Shown here piece after piece: positions 1-8,568 of a DNA stretch of 64,000 bases (its first letter is position 1; every line of letters begins with the position of its first letter). The translations under genes and the position numbers were made by a program. The DNA lies in the NCBI GenBank assembly GCA_903887775.1, contig CAISRB010000016.1, forward strand, positions 78,592-142,591, read 5' to 3'. Origin of the DNA: an uncultured Bacteroidales bacterium. GTDB taxonomy: Bacteria; Bacteroidota; Bacteroidia; Bacteroidales; FEN-979. The notes beneath the pieces were generated by a model that saw only the letters and a list, made by a program, of their open reading frames with translations, did not search any database and was not told the DNA's origin.

Positions 1-1660
1 ATAAATGGGCCAGTGCAATCCTCAGATTGATAAATACCCATTCCTGGTTTTCATAAGGATCGGCGCTGATCAGCCGGATATAGCCAGGCCTGCTACCTTT
101 AATTCTCATGACCTTGTCGTATTCCTTCATGTTTGACAGAAACAACAATTTGTCGGTAACCAATGCGTTACTGAAAATTTCAAAAACGCCTCCGTCATAG
201 TATTCATGGTCGGTTTTATGCATATCATTTACATTCCCTTTGATGTATGTATTATCGCAGAGCATATGTGTTAATATTCCTTTTTTCAATCTTTCAGCGG
301 CATTTTTATATTTTTCGAAAGGCAGATGGAATTTCTGCTGCAACATTGCGAATTGCTCCAGCCCCCTTGCGCAAACACCCGAAGTAAAAGTGTATTGTTT
401 GGGCATCTCAAGATGGTGCTCCCATGGACCGGAATCCGCTTTGATCAAAGAATTGGAATCTATGCAGCTGATAGTGGCATCCGCTACTTTTGTGCACATA
501 ATGTGATTCCATTTGGCATAAAAAGTGCTGTCCTTGCTGCGTATCACGTAATCGGAAAAAGCGCAGAGAAACAGACCGAAATCATCGTATTCAAGGTTGG
601 GACCATATTCGTTAAAGTCGCTCTCTTCCCTGCCGTTGCCATAATACCTTGTCACCGAGATCTGGTAATCCATTCCCACACCATAATCTTTCCCGTCCTT
701 ATAAATGTATTGTTTATAATGACCCGACGGAGCTTTCAGCATGAACTCCAGGCCTTTCCGGGCTTCGGCATACATGCCCAGCCGGGTCATAGCCTGTATC
801 GAATAAGATCCGTCCCTTACCCAGGCTATATGCCACAAGCCGGGCCTTAACGATGCCAGTATCTGCCCATGAGAATACGGAAAGACTTCATAATCAGATA
901 CCTGTGACATCTTTAAAATTGAGATGGATTGTTCCACTACATTCCTTTCTTTTGCTGACAAATTCCCGGGGATGATACAGCCAGAAAAAAGATTTTGCAT
1001 ATACTCGAGTTCGGTGTCAAGTAATGATTTGTTCTCATGGTTCAGTCTCATAATGGCATTGCTCACAACAGCAGTATCGGTATGCAGGGAGTCCGTGAAG
1101 GAAAATAAAAAGTATTTTTCACAGATATTCCTGCCGTACCTGCGCAGTATGCTCTCGGTGAGAATATTCCCGCCGATGCGGACGGGGAGGTCTTCGAGGG
1201 GATTTTCCAGCAAAGAAATACCACTCACAGCCTTTCCTTTCCCGCTTTCGGCATTAAACGTAAGATCCTTTATTTTTTGTTCCTCACCCCTCACGATGAT
1301 GTAGAATATCTTATCATGTTTCGTGAAGGAGGTAAAATAATTTACAGTGAACCCTTTATACATCACAGTAATGACATGAGTGTTTTTCAGGTAACCTGAT
1401 TTTACCGGGTGTTCGGTACTGTTTAACGTAATGTTTCCGACAAAAGGATGCACGTATTTTCCCGAATCATAATTAGTGAAAATATGAGGATAAACGTAAT
1501 CAATCCTGTTTTCTTTTGCATTGTACACCGCCACGATCAAGCCATTGGAAGTGGTCAGTTTAAAATAGGAGCGTTCAGGTTCCTTGTCCGTTTCCTTCGC
1601 ATGGCCCGGGCACAAAAACAAAAAGAAAAACAGGATAGTGGTTACAGATATGTTATTCAT
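1..1660 (-). CDS. GH15-like secreted glycoside hydrolase (partial, C-terminus outside window)
   Basis: The minus-strand frame starting at ATG 1660 stays open to the window edge (553 codons), so the C-terminal end is missing. Residues 1-21 form a signal peptide (hydrophobic stretch ILFFFLFLCPGHA), indicating export. An N-terminal beta-rich region is followed from about residue 230 by an alpha-helical part with the GH15 (glucoamylase/trehalase/dextran glucosidase) signature LWHIAWVRDGSYSIQAM, then GPWEHHLEMP and YTFTSGVCARGLEQF, as in six-hairpin (alpha/alpha)6 barrels; GPWEHH probably holds one catalytic Glu. The likely role is hydrolysis of alpha-glucosidic linkages in periplasm or outside the cell; substrate cannot be told. 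About 100 bases separate it from the next upstream gene on the same strand. The family call is by motif recognition only. Confidence 0.72.
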   Translation of the reverse strand, partial: MNNISVTTILFFFLFLCPGHAKETDKEPERSYFKLTTSNGLIVAVYNAKENRIDYVYPHIFTNYDSGKYVHPFVGNITLNSTEHPVKSGYLKNTHVITVMYKGFTVNYFTSFTKHDKIFYIIVRGEEQKIKDLTFNAESGKGKAVSGISLLENPLEDLPVRIGGNILTESILRRYGRNICEKYFLFSFTDSLHTDTAVVSNAIMRLNHENKSLLDTELEYMQNLFSGCIIPGNLSAKERNVVEQSISILKMSQVSDYEVFPYSHGQILASLRPGLWHIAWVRDGSYSIQAMTRLGMYAEARKGLEFMLKAPSGHYKQYIYKDGKDYGVGMDYQISVTRYYGNGREESDFNEYGPNLEYDDFGLFLCAFSDYVIRSKDSTFYAKWNHIMCTKVADATISCIDSNSLIKADSGPWEHHLEMPKQYTFTSGVCARGLEQFAMLQQKFHLPFEKYKNAAERLKKGILTHMLCDNTYIKGNVNDMHKTDHEYYDGGVFEIFSNALVTDKLLFLSNMKEYDKVMRIKGSRPGYIRLISADPYENQEWVFINLRIALAHL

Positions 1661-1759
1661 TGAACTATTATTAATCAGGTTAAGGACTTTGTATCGTGGG
1701 TTGCAGGATGTTTTCGGAGTTATTCTTCGTACTTATGCTTTTTATGGGTTTAATGGTTT

Positions 1760-3133
1760 TTATTTATCCTGTTCAACGGCAATCAAATGATGACGGGTTC
1801 TGAAGTATAAAGTATTTTCTGAAATTGCCGGTGTGGCCATGCAAATATCTTTTAACTGATTTTTGGCAATCATGTTAAACTCAGGGCCGGCCTTTATTAT
1901 ATAAATATTTCCTTCCTCGGAGCTGAAATAGAGTTTGCCGTCAGCTGCAATGCCTGAAGCCGAAAACGTTTCTTTCAAACTCTCCTTATACCTGATCTCA
2001 CCGGTAAGAGCATCATAGCAGGTCAGCATCCCGTTAACCTGGAGGTTATACAGGTAACCTCCGTAAACCAGGGGAGTCTGCATATAGGCGCCTCCGCGTT
2101 TGACGCTCCATGGTATGTATTTGCTGTGGGTACTGTCGGGTGCCAGTGTAATATCGCCTGCGGCATCCGGGCTTACTACAAAAATGGGTGATGATTTTCC
2201 GTGGGCGCTGTTGAGGTAAATATAGTCCCTTGCAATTACCGGGGTGGGGGCGGGGGCATCTCCTCCTCCGCTCATCGTCCAGATCTCTTTCCCCGTTTCA
2301 AAGTCATATCCGCAGATATGCCTGTATCCGTTGGCTATAACGAAGGTTTTACCATTATGTGTAAAGACCGCAGGGGTGCACCATGTTGAAACCTCATCTC
2401 CCCGTGATGTTCTCCATTTTTCATTTCCTGAAGCCAGGTCTATCGCGGCAATGAATGGACCGGCCGGGATATCACACTGCACGATGATTGTGCCGTTGAA
2501 AATGACCGGTGAACTGGCATAACCCCATTCAACGCCTGTTTCGGTATACGGACCCGGATTCAGTATCCCGAGATCTTTCTTCCAAACGAGCTTCCCTTCG
2601 AAATCATAGCAATACAGACCCTCGGAACCAAAGAGAGCAACGATGTAATGACCGTCCGTCGCCGGGCTGCAGTTGGCCTGGGAAGATTTCGTATGCCGCT
2701 TTGACTTAGGTACCCCTTTTTGTGCGACCCTTTCCCAAATAACCTTTCCGGTATTCTTGTCGAGGCAGTAAACCCTGAATTCATGCTCCTGGGAATCATC
2801 CGCTTCATCGATATCCCCGTAAAGGCCGACTTTCAGGGTTTCTTCAGTTTTAAGGTTGACTGCGGATGTCACAATCAGGTAATCATTCCATATCACGGGG
2901 CAAGAGTGGGCCAGACCCGGGATAGCGGTCTTCCATTTGATATTGATATTACTGTCGATGCTCCATTTTTCGGGAGTTACCGCTCCATCGACGTACCCTC
3001 TGCCCCAGGGGCCGCGGAATCCGGGCCATTGATGATCATAATCGGCCTGGGCATTAACAAACCCCGCTGAAATACAAAGGAGGATAGCTGTAAGTGTGAT
3101 TCGGTACAATCTTCTTATCATATTTCTCATCAT
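1760..3133 (-). CDS. Secreted PQQ-like beta-propeller (BamB-like fold) protein
   Basis: About 457 residues. I start it at ATG 3133 (MMRNMIRRLYR) rather than the upstream ATG, because this gives a clean signal peptide (ITLTAILLCISAGFVNAQ) and an ATGA overlap with the TGA of the upstream deiminase, which implies translational coupling. The mature part has repeated blades with the W-x-G/K-x-VIW pattern (GKVIWERV, GKLVWKKDLG, GNEKWRTS, GKEIWTM), typical of eight-bladed PQQ-like propellers. It opens with WPGFRGPWGRG, a sequence common in exported propellers of Bacteroidota and Planctomycetes. No PQQ-dehydrogenase catalytic motifs are visible, so a binding or scaffold role is more likely than an enzyme. 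Its function is unknown. Confidence 0.85.
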   Translation of the reverse strand: MMRNMIRRLYRITLTAILLCISAGFVNAQADYDHQWPGFRGPWGRGYVDGAVTPEKWSIDSNINIKWKTAIPGLAHSCPVIWNDYLIVTSAVNLKTEETLKVGLYGDIDEADDSQEHEFRVYCLDKNTGKVIWERVAQKGVPKSKRHTKSSQANCSPATDGHYIVALFGSEGLYCYDFEGKLVWKKDLGILNPGPYTETGVEWGYASSPVIFNGTIIVQCDIPAGPFIAAIDLASGNEKWRTSRGDEVSTWCTPAVFTHNGKTFVIANGYRHICGYDFETGKEIWTMSGGGDAPAPTPVIARDYIYLNSAHGKSSPIFVVSPDAAGDITLAPDSTHSKYIPWSVKRGGAYMQTPLVYGGYLYNLQVNGMLTCYDALTGEIRYKESLKETFSASGIAADGKLYFSSEEGNIYIIKAGPEFNMIAKNQLKDICMATPAISENTLYFRTRHHLIAVEQDK

Positions 3134-4244
3134 TTTTTTACCGAAGGCTGCTGCTGGGTGGAGCAATGTATCCCTCCGCCTGAATAATTCTGGTAGATCA
3201 TATTGAAGAACCTGATCTCGCGGCCGGGGAACTGTTCGCTGAATATCTTCCTAACTGCATCTTCTTTTTCTTTTGTTGTGCCTGCGGATGTGTAAGTGGG
3301 TAATAAAACCATTTCATTGGTGACAAGGTAATTCAGATAGGTGGCGGCCGGAAGCCAGAGCAGGGTATCGCCTTCCCTGGGCGCTTCCGAAGGGACAAAG
3401 GCGCTGATTGGCACTTCGGTGGGTGGTAAGGACAAGGGCTGTGTAAGTTTATTCCTGGCCACGACTTTCATCGGTACGATATCAGGAAGGGGGACCTTGA
3501 CGATAATAAACGGCCTGCCGTCCTGGTCGGTCGACATCCGCAGTATATTAAAATTCTCATTCAGCCTCTCGTAATTCATGCGGTTCACGGGGTTGAGGTC
3601 TTTCTCTTTTTCATCCACCCAGGCTAGAAGTATGGTGTTGGGATCCGAAAATCTCACGAATTCATCGGTATGTCCTCCAATACCCACCCCGATGTACTTC
3701 CCGCTTATCCGCCTCAGTATCCATTCAGGATCATCGGCCAGGCCCTGTTTCATCCAGATGATCTTTGTAACACCCAGAGCTTTCCTGTATTCGCCCTCGA
3801 GTTCTTCCTTAGTCCGGCCGGGATTCCTCTGCATTTCGGTAGCTTCGCAAAGGATGAGCATGCCTTTGCCGTTCACTTCCATTCCGCCTCCTTCGTGGAA
3901 AGCATTGCAGCGGATCAGTTTCGCCCCGCACACTTTGGCCATCATAGCCGAGACATTCCCCGTATTTGTGTCGATGTCCATGGCCGAGTAAAAGGCGATA
4001 CTATCTTTGTTGTTGCCATATATTTCATCAGGCTGTCGGTAGAAACGGCAATCTTGACTTTCACATGAGGCATGAGGGCGGCTATCATCTCGGCAACCAC
4101 AGGGTAAAAGAAAGTCTCGGTCTTTTCCCAGCCAAACCAAACCACGTCCTGGTGTTCCCATTCGGCTGGCATGTAAAACCGGTCTCTGTTGCTCGTGCAG
4201 GAAATCAAACCGAGCAGAACGGTCAGAAGAAGGAGTTTTTTCAT
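3130..4244 (-). pseudogene. Agmatine deiminase / PAD_porph family lipoprotein, frameshifted and lacking a catalytic segment
   Basis: Two minus-strand frames together make one PAD_porph (PF04371) protein. The first (ATG 4244) has a lipoprotein signal (LLGLISC) and the family start FYMPAEWEHQDVVWFGW. The second carries HEGGGMEVNGKGMLILCEAT, RNPGRTKEELE, GGHTDEFVRF and the C-terminal GGGIHCSTQQQP with the nucleophile Cys. The frame changes near 4003-4018. In addition, the conserved W-x-R-D-x-G-P segment and the 30-40 residues that normally follow are absent: the sequence passes directly from FYSAMDI to DTNTGNVSAMMAK. Intact members convert agmatine to N-carbamoylputrescine or act on peptidyl-arginine. 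With the guanidine-binding segment gone this copy should be inactive even if the frameshift were a sequencing error. Its stop overlaps the start of the propeller gene downstream. Confidence 0.85.
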
Positions 4245-4314
4245 GATGACGTTGTTTTAATACCGGGGGCCAGGCAGGTTTTTCATAGTGTAAATATAAT
4301 GTACATTTGCCAGT

Positions 4315-5517
4315 ATGGAATCAATCAAAGAAATCTTCAAGATCGGGTACGGCCCTTCGAGCAGCCATACCATGGGCCCCCGAAAGGCTGCCGAGATATT
4401 CAGTAAAAGGAACCCCGGAATTAAAAAGGTCAGGATTACCCTGTTCGGAAGCCTGGCAGCAACAGGCCAGGGACATATGACCGATAAGGCATTGACTGAA
4501 GGTCTGTCACCAGTACCTGCAGAGATCGTATGGAAACCCGAAATTTTTCTCCCTGCACACCCTAACGGGATGTGTTTCGAAGCCCTTGACAAAGCAGGTA
4601 CGGTGAGGGATGAATGGACTGTATACAGCATAGGAGGAGGTGATATCAGCGAAACCGGGAAACGTGACCCATCAGCCAGCATTTATCCCCTTTCTACTTT
4701 ATCGGACATCCTTCAGTGGTGCGAAAAAAACGGGAGGACGCTATGGGAGTTTGTTGAGATTCACGAACCGGCCGGGCTTTGGGATTACCTGGCGGAAGTA
4801 TGGAATATCATGCAGGAATCCATCATGCGGGGTATTGATGCGGAAGGTGTGCTGCCAGGCCGGCTGAAAATGCCCCGTAAAGCTTCGTCTTTTTATACCA
4901 AAGCCAGAAGTTTCAAGGGAACACTCTCACGTCGTGCATTCACCTTCGCCTTTGCACTGGCCGTTTCCGAAGAGAATGCTGCCGGCGGGAAGATCGTGAC
5001 CGCGCCTACCTGTGGGTCCTGCGGCGTGATCCCTTCGGTACTTTACCTTTTGAAAACACAATACGAATTCAACGAAAGGAAGATCCTCAGGGGACTTGCC
5101 ACGGCAGGACTGATAGGCAATCTCATTAAAACCAATGCTTCCATTTCAGGGGCCGAAGTAGGTTGCCAGGGTGAGGTTGGAAGCGCCAGCTCGATGGCGG
5201 CTGCTGCGGCCGAACAGATGTTTGGCGGTACTCCCGGCCAGGTGGAATATGCCGCTTCAATGGCCATGGAGCACTTCCTTGGGCTGACCTGCGATCCCTT
5301 GTTCGGCCTGGTCCAGATTCCCTGCATAGAACGGAATGCATTCGGCGCAGCCAGAGCGCTCGATGCCAATATGTATGCACTGCTTTCCGACGGGCATCAC
5401 CTGGTAAGCTTCGACCGGGTGATTCAGGCCATGAAACAAACTGGCCATGACCTTCCGCGCATTTATAAAGAAACGGCCGAAGGCGGACTTGCAGCCCTTG
5501 GTATTGTAGAGAAATGA
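4315..5517 (+). CDS. sdaA: L-serine ammonia-lyase (L-serine dehydratase), iron-sulfur type
   Basis: 400 residues, single-chain form with fused beta and alpha domains, as in E. coli SdaA but shorter. It deaminates L-serine to pyruvate and ammonia in the cytoplasm. The N-terminal domain begins with the family signature GYGPSSSHTMGPRKAA (residues about 11-26). The alpha domain contains TAPTCGSCGVIPSVLY, GAEVGCQGEVGSASSMAAAA and CDPLFGLVQIPCIERNA, which supply the cysteines for the oxygen-labile 4Fe-4S cluster. It is transcribed divergently from the broken deiminase, with 70 bases between starts. The cluster-dependent enzyme fits an anaerobic or microaerobic host. Confidence 0.95.
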   Translation: MESIKEIFKIGYGPSSSHTMGPRKAAEIFSKRNPGIKKVRITLFGSLAATGQGHMTDKALTEGLSPVPAEIVWKPEIFLPAHPNGMCFEALDKAGTVRDEWTVYSIGGGDISETGKRDPSASIYPLSTLSDILQWCEKNGRTLWEFVEIHEPAGLWDYLAEVWNIMQESIMRGIDAEGVLPGRLKMPRKASSFYTKARSFKGTLSRRAFTFAFALAVSEENAAGGKIVTAPTCGSCGVIPSVLYLLKTQYEFNERKILRGLATAGLIGNLIKTNASISGAEVGCQGEVGSASSMAAAAAEQMFGGTPGQVEYAASMAMEHFLGLTCDPLFGLVQIPCIERNAFGAARALDANMYALLSDGHHLVSFDRVIQAMKQTGHDLPRIYKETAEGGLAALGIVEK

Positions 5518-5530
5518 CAGCACGTCAATT

Positions 5531-6138
5531 TTATTGATTTCCTGACTTCACTTCCCAGTTCACTGTCGTATCGCTGTCGGATTGAATGCTGATGGCCCTC
5601 ACCCTGCCTTGCAGGGTATTACTGAGAAGCCTGGCTCCTTCGCACTCAAATCCTGCAAACGTGCTGCATTCAGTCTCAAAGATGTAGATTGTGTATGGAT
5701 CCCCCGCAACCAGTCTGCTCCTGCCTTTAAGGATGTTTTCCTTCCATGAATAATCTTCAAGTTCAAGTCCGCCGCAGGAAATGTGGCGGCTGGTCGCAAG
5801 AAGCTGGGGATGGTCCTCCTTCTCCCTGATGCATAGAAGCTGGCAGTGATCATTCCTTCCATTGAGACAGGATTTCCGTTGTTAGAGGTGATTGTGAAGG
5901 CCTGGAAGATCTTTCCCCCGGCAATGTCCACAACTTCCCTGAAGTAAAAGGCTGACGGATCGCAGTCGATGAAAGCCTTGAGAATGGTGTCGTTTCCATA
6001 AACCACCGCAAGGTGTTGTCCGCGTAATAACACCTTTGCCGGGGCATCGGGTGGGATATTCAGGCCGGGTTCGTCCCCCGGAGAAGCCAGGCATTGCAAG
6101 GCAAACAGGATAAGGACAGGGATCAGGAATTTTCTCAT
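5531..6138 (-). pseudogene. Broken glycosidase-like gene: two terminal domains without a catalytic barrel
   Basis: The gene starts at ATG 6138 with a signal peptide (FLIPVLILFALQCLAS). The first frame runs through SAFYFREVVDIAGGKIFQAFT and SMEGMITASFY, similar in style to the N-terminal beta-sandwich of large exported alpha-galactosidase-like hydrolases. Near 5835 the sensible frame changes by one base. The second frame reads IREKEDHPQLLATSRHIS, RLVAGDPYTIYIF and TTVNWEVKSGNQ and stops at 5531; this resembles the C-terminal beta domain of the same kind of enzyme. The expected several-hundred-residue TIM barrel between these parts is missing, so I read it as a large internal deletion with a junction frameshift. 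If only the first frame is translated, the product is a 179-residue protein with a scrambled tail. The family assignment is tentative. Confidence 0.5.
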
Positions 6139-6194
6139 TTAATGGGTCGGATTGGGTTTTAACCAGCTTGCAGGATGTTTGGGATAATGAACCC

Positions 6195-7073
6195 TTACTT
6201 ATAAAGATCAGCCAGGATGAACTTTTTCATTTTCAGAAACTTTTCCGTCACTTTTCCCGCACGGGAAGGGTCTGACAGAAGTTCTTCCAGGACCGAAGGA
6301 ACGATCTGCCAGGAAACGCCGAACCGGTCTTTAAGCCAGCCGCATTGCTGTTCCGAACCGCATTCACTGAGCCGGTCCCAGAAGTAATCGATCTCCTCCT
6401 GGCTGTCGCAGAAGACCTGGAAAGAGAAGGCTTCGGTAAAGTCAAAGGCATGTTGCATCGAATTGCCCATGATCATGAACCCGTTGCCGTTCAGGCTGAA
6501 TTGTGCATGCTGTACCGATCCTTCGGGTTCACTTCCGCCCCTGGCATACCTTAGAATACTGCCGATGGCTGATCCCGGGAAAACAGAGGTATAGAATTCA
6601 ATTGCCTGATCGGCCTGCGGATGATGATTGCCCATGAAAAGAAAAGCGGGAGTTATTTTTTTGGTGGTTACGGCATCCAGGGCAATTTGCCAGGAAACCC
6701 CGAAACGGTCGCTGAACCAGGCATATCGTTCGCTCCACTTGTAGCTGCCCAGCGGCATCATAACCATCCCGCCATCCGCCAGCTCATTATAAATAAAATC
6801 GACATCCCCTGCTTTTTCGCAGGCAACATACAGTGAAACCGAGGGATTGAGCTTGTACATGGGCCCTCCGTTGAGGATAGTGAAGGGCTTGGAGTGGAGA
6901 GTGAAGTTCACCGTGAGAACTTGTCCCTCTTCCTGTTTGTGGGTTTCGAAGCCCTCTTTCCCGAAGTAGCTTATGTTTTTTATCGCCGAGCCGGGAAAGA
7001 CAGAAGTGTATAATTCTGAAGCCTCTTTCGCATTACCGTCGAACCAGAGGCAGGGGGTGATTATTTGTTTCAT
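6195..7073 (-). CDS. Tandem VOC (glyoxalase/PhnB-like) domain protein
   Basis: 292 residues made of two homologous PhnB/3-dmu-9_3-mt type domains. Each opens with the same pattern: TPCLWFDGNAKEASELYTSV at the start and TPAFLFMGNHHPQADQAIEF near residue 140, each followed by F-Y/L-TSVFPGSAI. Each ends with WLKDRFGVSWQIVP or WFSDRFGVSWQIA. Tandem domains let one chain form the metal- or substrate-binding cleft that other members make as dimers. No signal peptide is present, so it is cytoplasmic. The substrate cannot be predicted; resistance or detoxification roles are common in this superfamily, and the name 3-demethylubiquinone methyltransferase often attached to it is misleading. Confidence 0.88.
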   Translation of the reverse strand: MKQIITPCLWFDGNAKEASELYTSVFPGSAIKNISYFGKEGFETHKQEEGQVLTVNFTLHSKPFTILNGGPMYKLNPSVSLYVACEKAGDVDFIYNELADGGMVMMPLGSYKWSERYAWFSDRFGVSWQIALDAVTTKKITPAFLFMGNHHPQADQAIEFYTSVFPGSAIGSILRYARGGSEPEGSVQHAQFSLNGNGFMIMGNSMQHAFDFTEAFSFQVFCDSQEEIDYFWDRLSECGSEQQCGWLKDRFGVSWQIVPSVLEELLSDPSRAGKVTEKFLKMKKFILADLYK

Positions 7074-7112
7074 GATAGGATTTATAAAGAATACATGATG
7101 TTTGTCAATGAA

Positions 7113-7346
7113 TTAATTGTCCTGTTTACGGTCTGAAGTATTCGATGCGATCCAGAACAGGATTGTAAAAACCGATACAAAAAACGGAAAAATTCCGTAA
7201 ATTGTGTCAGACACTGAATGAGAGTGGCGGTCAACAGCGATAAACACCGTCACACAGAAAAAGACAACACAAAGGCTGATTAACACTCCTATGACTGAAA
7301 CCGGGATGTAAATCCATCCTGTTTTCTTAAACCAGATTGTTTTCAT
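7113..7346 (-). CDS. Small membrane protein, two transmembrane segments
   Basis: 77 residues, ATG at 7346. Two hydrophobic helices are visible: residues about 12-36 (IYIPVSVIGVLISLCVVFFCVT) and about 48-68 (IYGIFPFFVSVFTILFWIA). A charged N-terminus (MKTIWFKKTG) and a polar C-terminus (SDRKQDN) suggest both ends are cytoplasmic. It lies 40 bases downstream of nothing coding on its strand and directly upstream of the VOC gene, 39 bases apart, so the two may be cotranscribed. I do not recognise the family; no function is assigned. Confidence 0.6.
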   Translation of the reverse strand: MKTIWFKKTGWIYIPVSVIGVLISLCVVFFCVTVFIAVDRHSHSVSDTIYGIFPFFVSVFTILFWIASNTSDRKQDN

Positions 7347-7540
7347 AAAAGGAATTTAAGTCTAAGTTATAGAGAATGCTACGGCTGCGCAAAGTTTGAG
7401 TTATTCGAATTTTTCGAATAGTTGAAACCGCTTGCAGTTTTTAAGTCATTTTTAAATTAATTGCGCTTTGCTCAACTTCACCTGAATATCAAATGTAAAT
7501 ATTCTTGTTCAATTTTTTTGAGCCAGTTTTTCCCGGTTTC
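7347..7540. other. Noncoding stretch with an AT-rich inverted repeat
   Basis: No gene is recognised here. At about 7403-7420 a short inverted repeat (ATTCGAA on both arms around a T-rich centre) could form a hairpin. The rest is AT-rich. It may contain the promoter of the small membrane protein gene. Confidence 0.35.
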
Positions 7541-7651
7541 TTAATCAGTAAAATCTTCCATGGTTAACTCAGGGAAGTAAGATAGAATTTGTTCATAATT
7601 CATTCCTGAAGCAAGCCAACCCGGAATATCATATACAGTAATCCTGGTGCC
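7541..7651 (-). pseudogene. DUF433 family remnant (C-terminal part)
   Basis: On the minus strand, from 7651 to the TAA at 7541, the frame reads GTRITVYDIPGWLASGM followed by NYEQILSYFPELTMEDFTD. This is the C-terminal half of a DUF433 protein, a small winged-helix antitoxin-like family usually paired with a PIN-like DUF5615 toxin. The codon just before GTRIT is a stop in this frame, and the N-terminal half (normally ending in GKPxIRGTR) is unrecognisable apart from a weak NPN-like trace in another frame. No partner toxin gene is present. It therefore looks like the residue of a lost small module next to the intact MNT/HEPN pair. Confidence 0.72.
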
Positions 7652-7699
7652 TTAAATTATTAGGATTCTCACATTCACTAAGTATTATACTTTTTGTTT

Positions 7700-7726
7700 C
7701 AAACCGTGACGACTTGTCACGGTTTG
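7700..7726. promoter_or_regulatory. Perfect inverted repeat, likely operator of the MNT/HEPN operon
   Basis: Two 11-base arms (CAAACCGTGAC and its exact complement GTCACGGTTTG) flank a 5-base spacer, GACTT. The site lies 25 bases before the ATG of the nucleotidyltransferase gene and just upstream of a TATATTTG -7 box (7739-7746). Toxin-antitoxin operons are commonly autoregulated through such sites. That this is an operator rather than an RNA hairpin is inferred. Confidence 0.6.
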
Positions 7727-7746
7727 ATTTCCTTTTATTATATTTG
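7714..7746 (+). promoter_or_regulatory. Putative Bacteroidota promoter for MNT/HEPN operon
   Basis: TATATTTG at 7739-7746 fits the TAnnTTTG -7 consensus of Bacteroidota; a TTG at 7714-7716 lies 22 bases upstream, slightly long for the usual 19-21. Transcription would begin about 4-6 bases downstream of the box, at or next to the ATG at 7752, so the mRNA may be leaderless. The -33 element falls in the spacer of the inverted repeat, which suits repression by occlusion. Confidence 0.5.
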
Positions 7747-7751
7747 CATCT

Positions 7752-8075
7752 ATGGAACTGTTCGACAATCATATAGATGAGCTGATTTTACTCTGTGAAA
7801 AGCATATTGTTGAGGAATTATATGCTTTTGGATCGGTGCTTAATGAATCATTTACTAATGAAAGTGACATCGATTTTCTGGTAAGATTCGGAAAGGTTGA
7901 CCCAAAGGAATACTATGACAATTATATTGATTTCAAGCAAGCCCTTGAGACGTTATTCCTCAGAAATGTTGATTTGATAGAAGTGCAAACGATCAAAAAT
8001 CCTATTCTCAGGCAATCTATTAATAAGAACAAAATGGCAATATATGAACGAACGGATTCTAAAATGGTTGTTTGA
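7752..8075 (+). CDS. MNT-type nucleotidyltransferase antitoxin (MntA-like)
   Basis: 107 residues. The minimal nucleotidyltransferase motif G-S-x10-D-x-D is exact: GSVLNESFTNESDID, residues about 27-41. The family transfers AMP from ATP to a tyrosine in the partner HEPN toxin and so silences it (type VII toxin-antitoxin). The third metal-binding acid is probably the Asp in RNVDLIEV near residue 77. The gene overlaps the HEPN gene by 32 bases, so the two are cotranscribed and coupled. An upstream inverted repeat suggests autoregulation. The region around the pair is littered with gene remnants, which is typical of a small mobile module. Confidence 0.9.
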   Translation: MELFDNHIDELILLCEKHIVEELYAFGSVLNESFTNESDIDFLVRFGKVDPKEYYDNYIDFKQALETLFLRNVDLIEVQTIKNPILRQSINKNKMAIYERTDSKMVV

Positions 8076-8388
8076 TATTAAGGATGCCATTCAAGAAATT
8101 GAAGGTTATTTCATTGAATACCCCAAGAATCTGGATGCCTACAAGTCAAATATCCTGATTAAAAGAGCGATAGAACGCGACCTGGAAATTATAGGTGAAG
8201 CCATTAACAGAATTCTTAAGGCTGATAGCGAATTCCCACTTGTACACGCCCGAAGAATTATCGGACTCAGAAACCAGATCATACATTCCTATGACAACAT
8301 TTCCGACGAAATTATTTGGGCTGTTATCTCAAAGCATATTCCCTTGCTGAAGGAAGAAGTAAATAGGCTTATTATGGAAGCTAAGTGA
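8044..8388 (+). CDS. HEPN ribonuclease toxin (HepT-like, DUF86)
   Basis: 114 residues, all helical. The HEPN active-site motif R-x4-H-x-Y appears as RNQIIHSYD at residues about 79-87; its Tyr is the position that the MNT partner adenylylates in studied homologues. Other family features are an N-terminal helix with WLFDIKDAIQEIE and KRAIERDLEIIGEAINRI in the middle. HepT proteins are RNases that cleave tRNA or mRNA. It begins inside the end of the antitoxin gene (start 8044, antitoxin stop 8075). The motif is intact, so the pair looks functional. Confidence 0.9.
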   Translation: MNERILKWLFDIKDAIQEIEGYFIEYPKNLDAYKSNILIKRAIERDLEIIGEAINRILKADSEFPLVHARRIIGLRNQIIHSYDNISDEIIWAVISKHIPLLKEEVNRLIMEAK

Positions 8389-8470
8389 TTGTCAAACATC
8401 AAAATGACGTCTTCTTCGCTTTTAGCTTGTTGGAGTTGCTGGTAAAGGCTCATGTAGTATGCGGTTATTA
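8389..8470 (-). pseudogene. Possible remnant of a restriction/modification-type gene N-terminus
   Basis: On the minus strand this stretch reads ITAYYMSLYQQLQQAKSEED before becoming meaningless. The phrase resembles the N-terminus of large Bacteroidota Eco57I/type IIG-like proteins, which often start with a similar helix. Nothing further of such a gene is visible, and the remnant is short, so this is a weak call. The remaining bases to 8568 are AT-rich and contain no recognised gene. Confidence 0.25.
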
Positions 8471-8568
8471 TCCGATAAAGTTAAATACTTTATCAAAACT
8501 ATGATTTGTATGCAAAAGCTAATGTTGAAATATTTATTTAAAACCGCTATCATTGCAATCAAAAGGCA

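Noticed and set aside
240-1663. Plus-strand ORFs in the first 1.6 kb
   Set aside because: The minus strand carries one continuous GH15-like frame with signal peptide and motifs.
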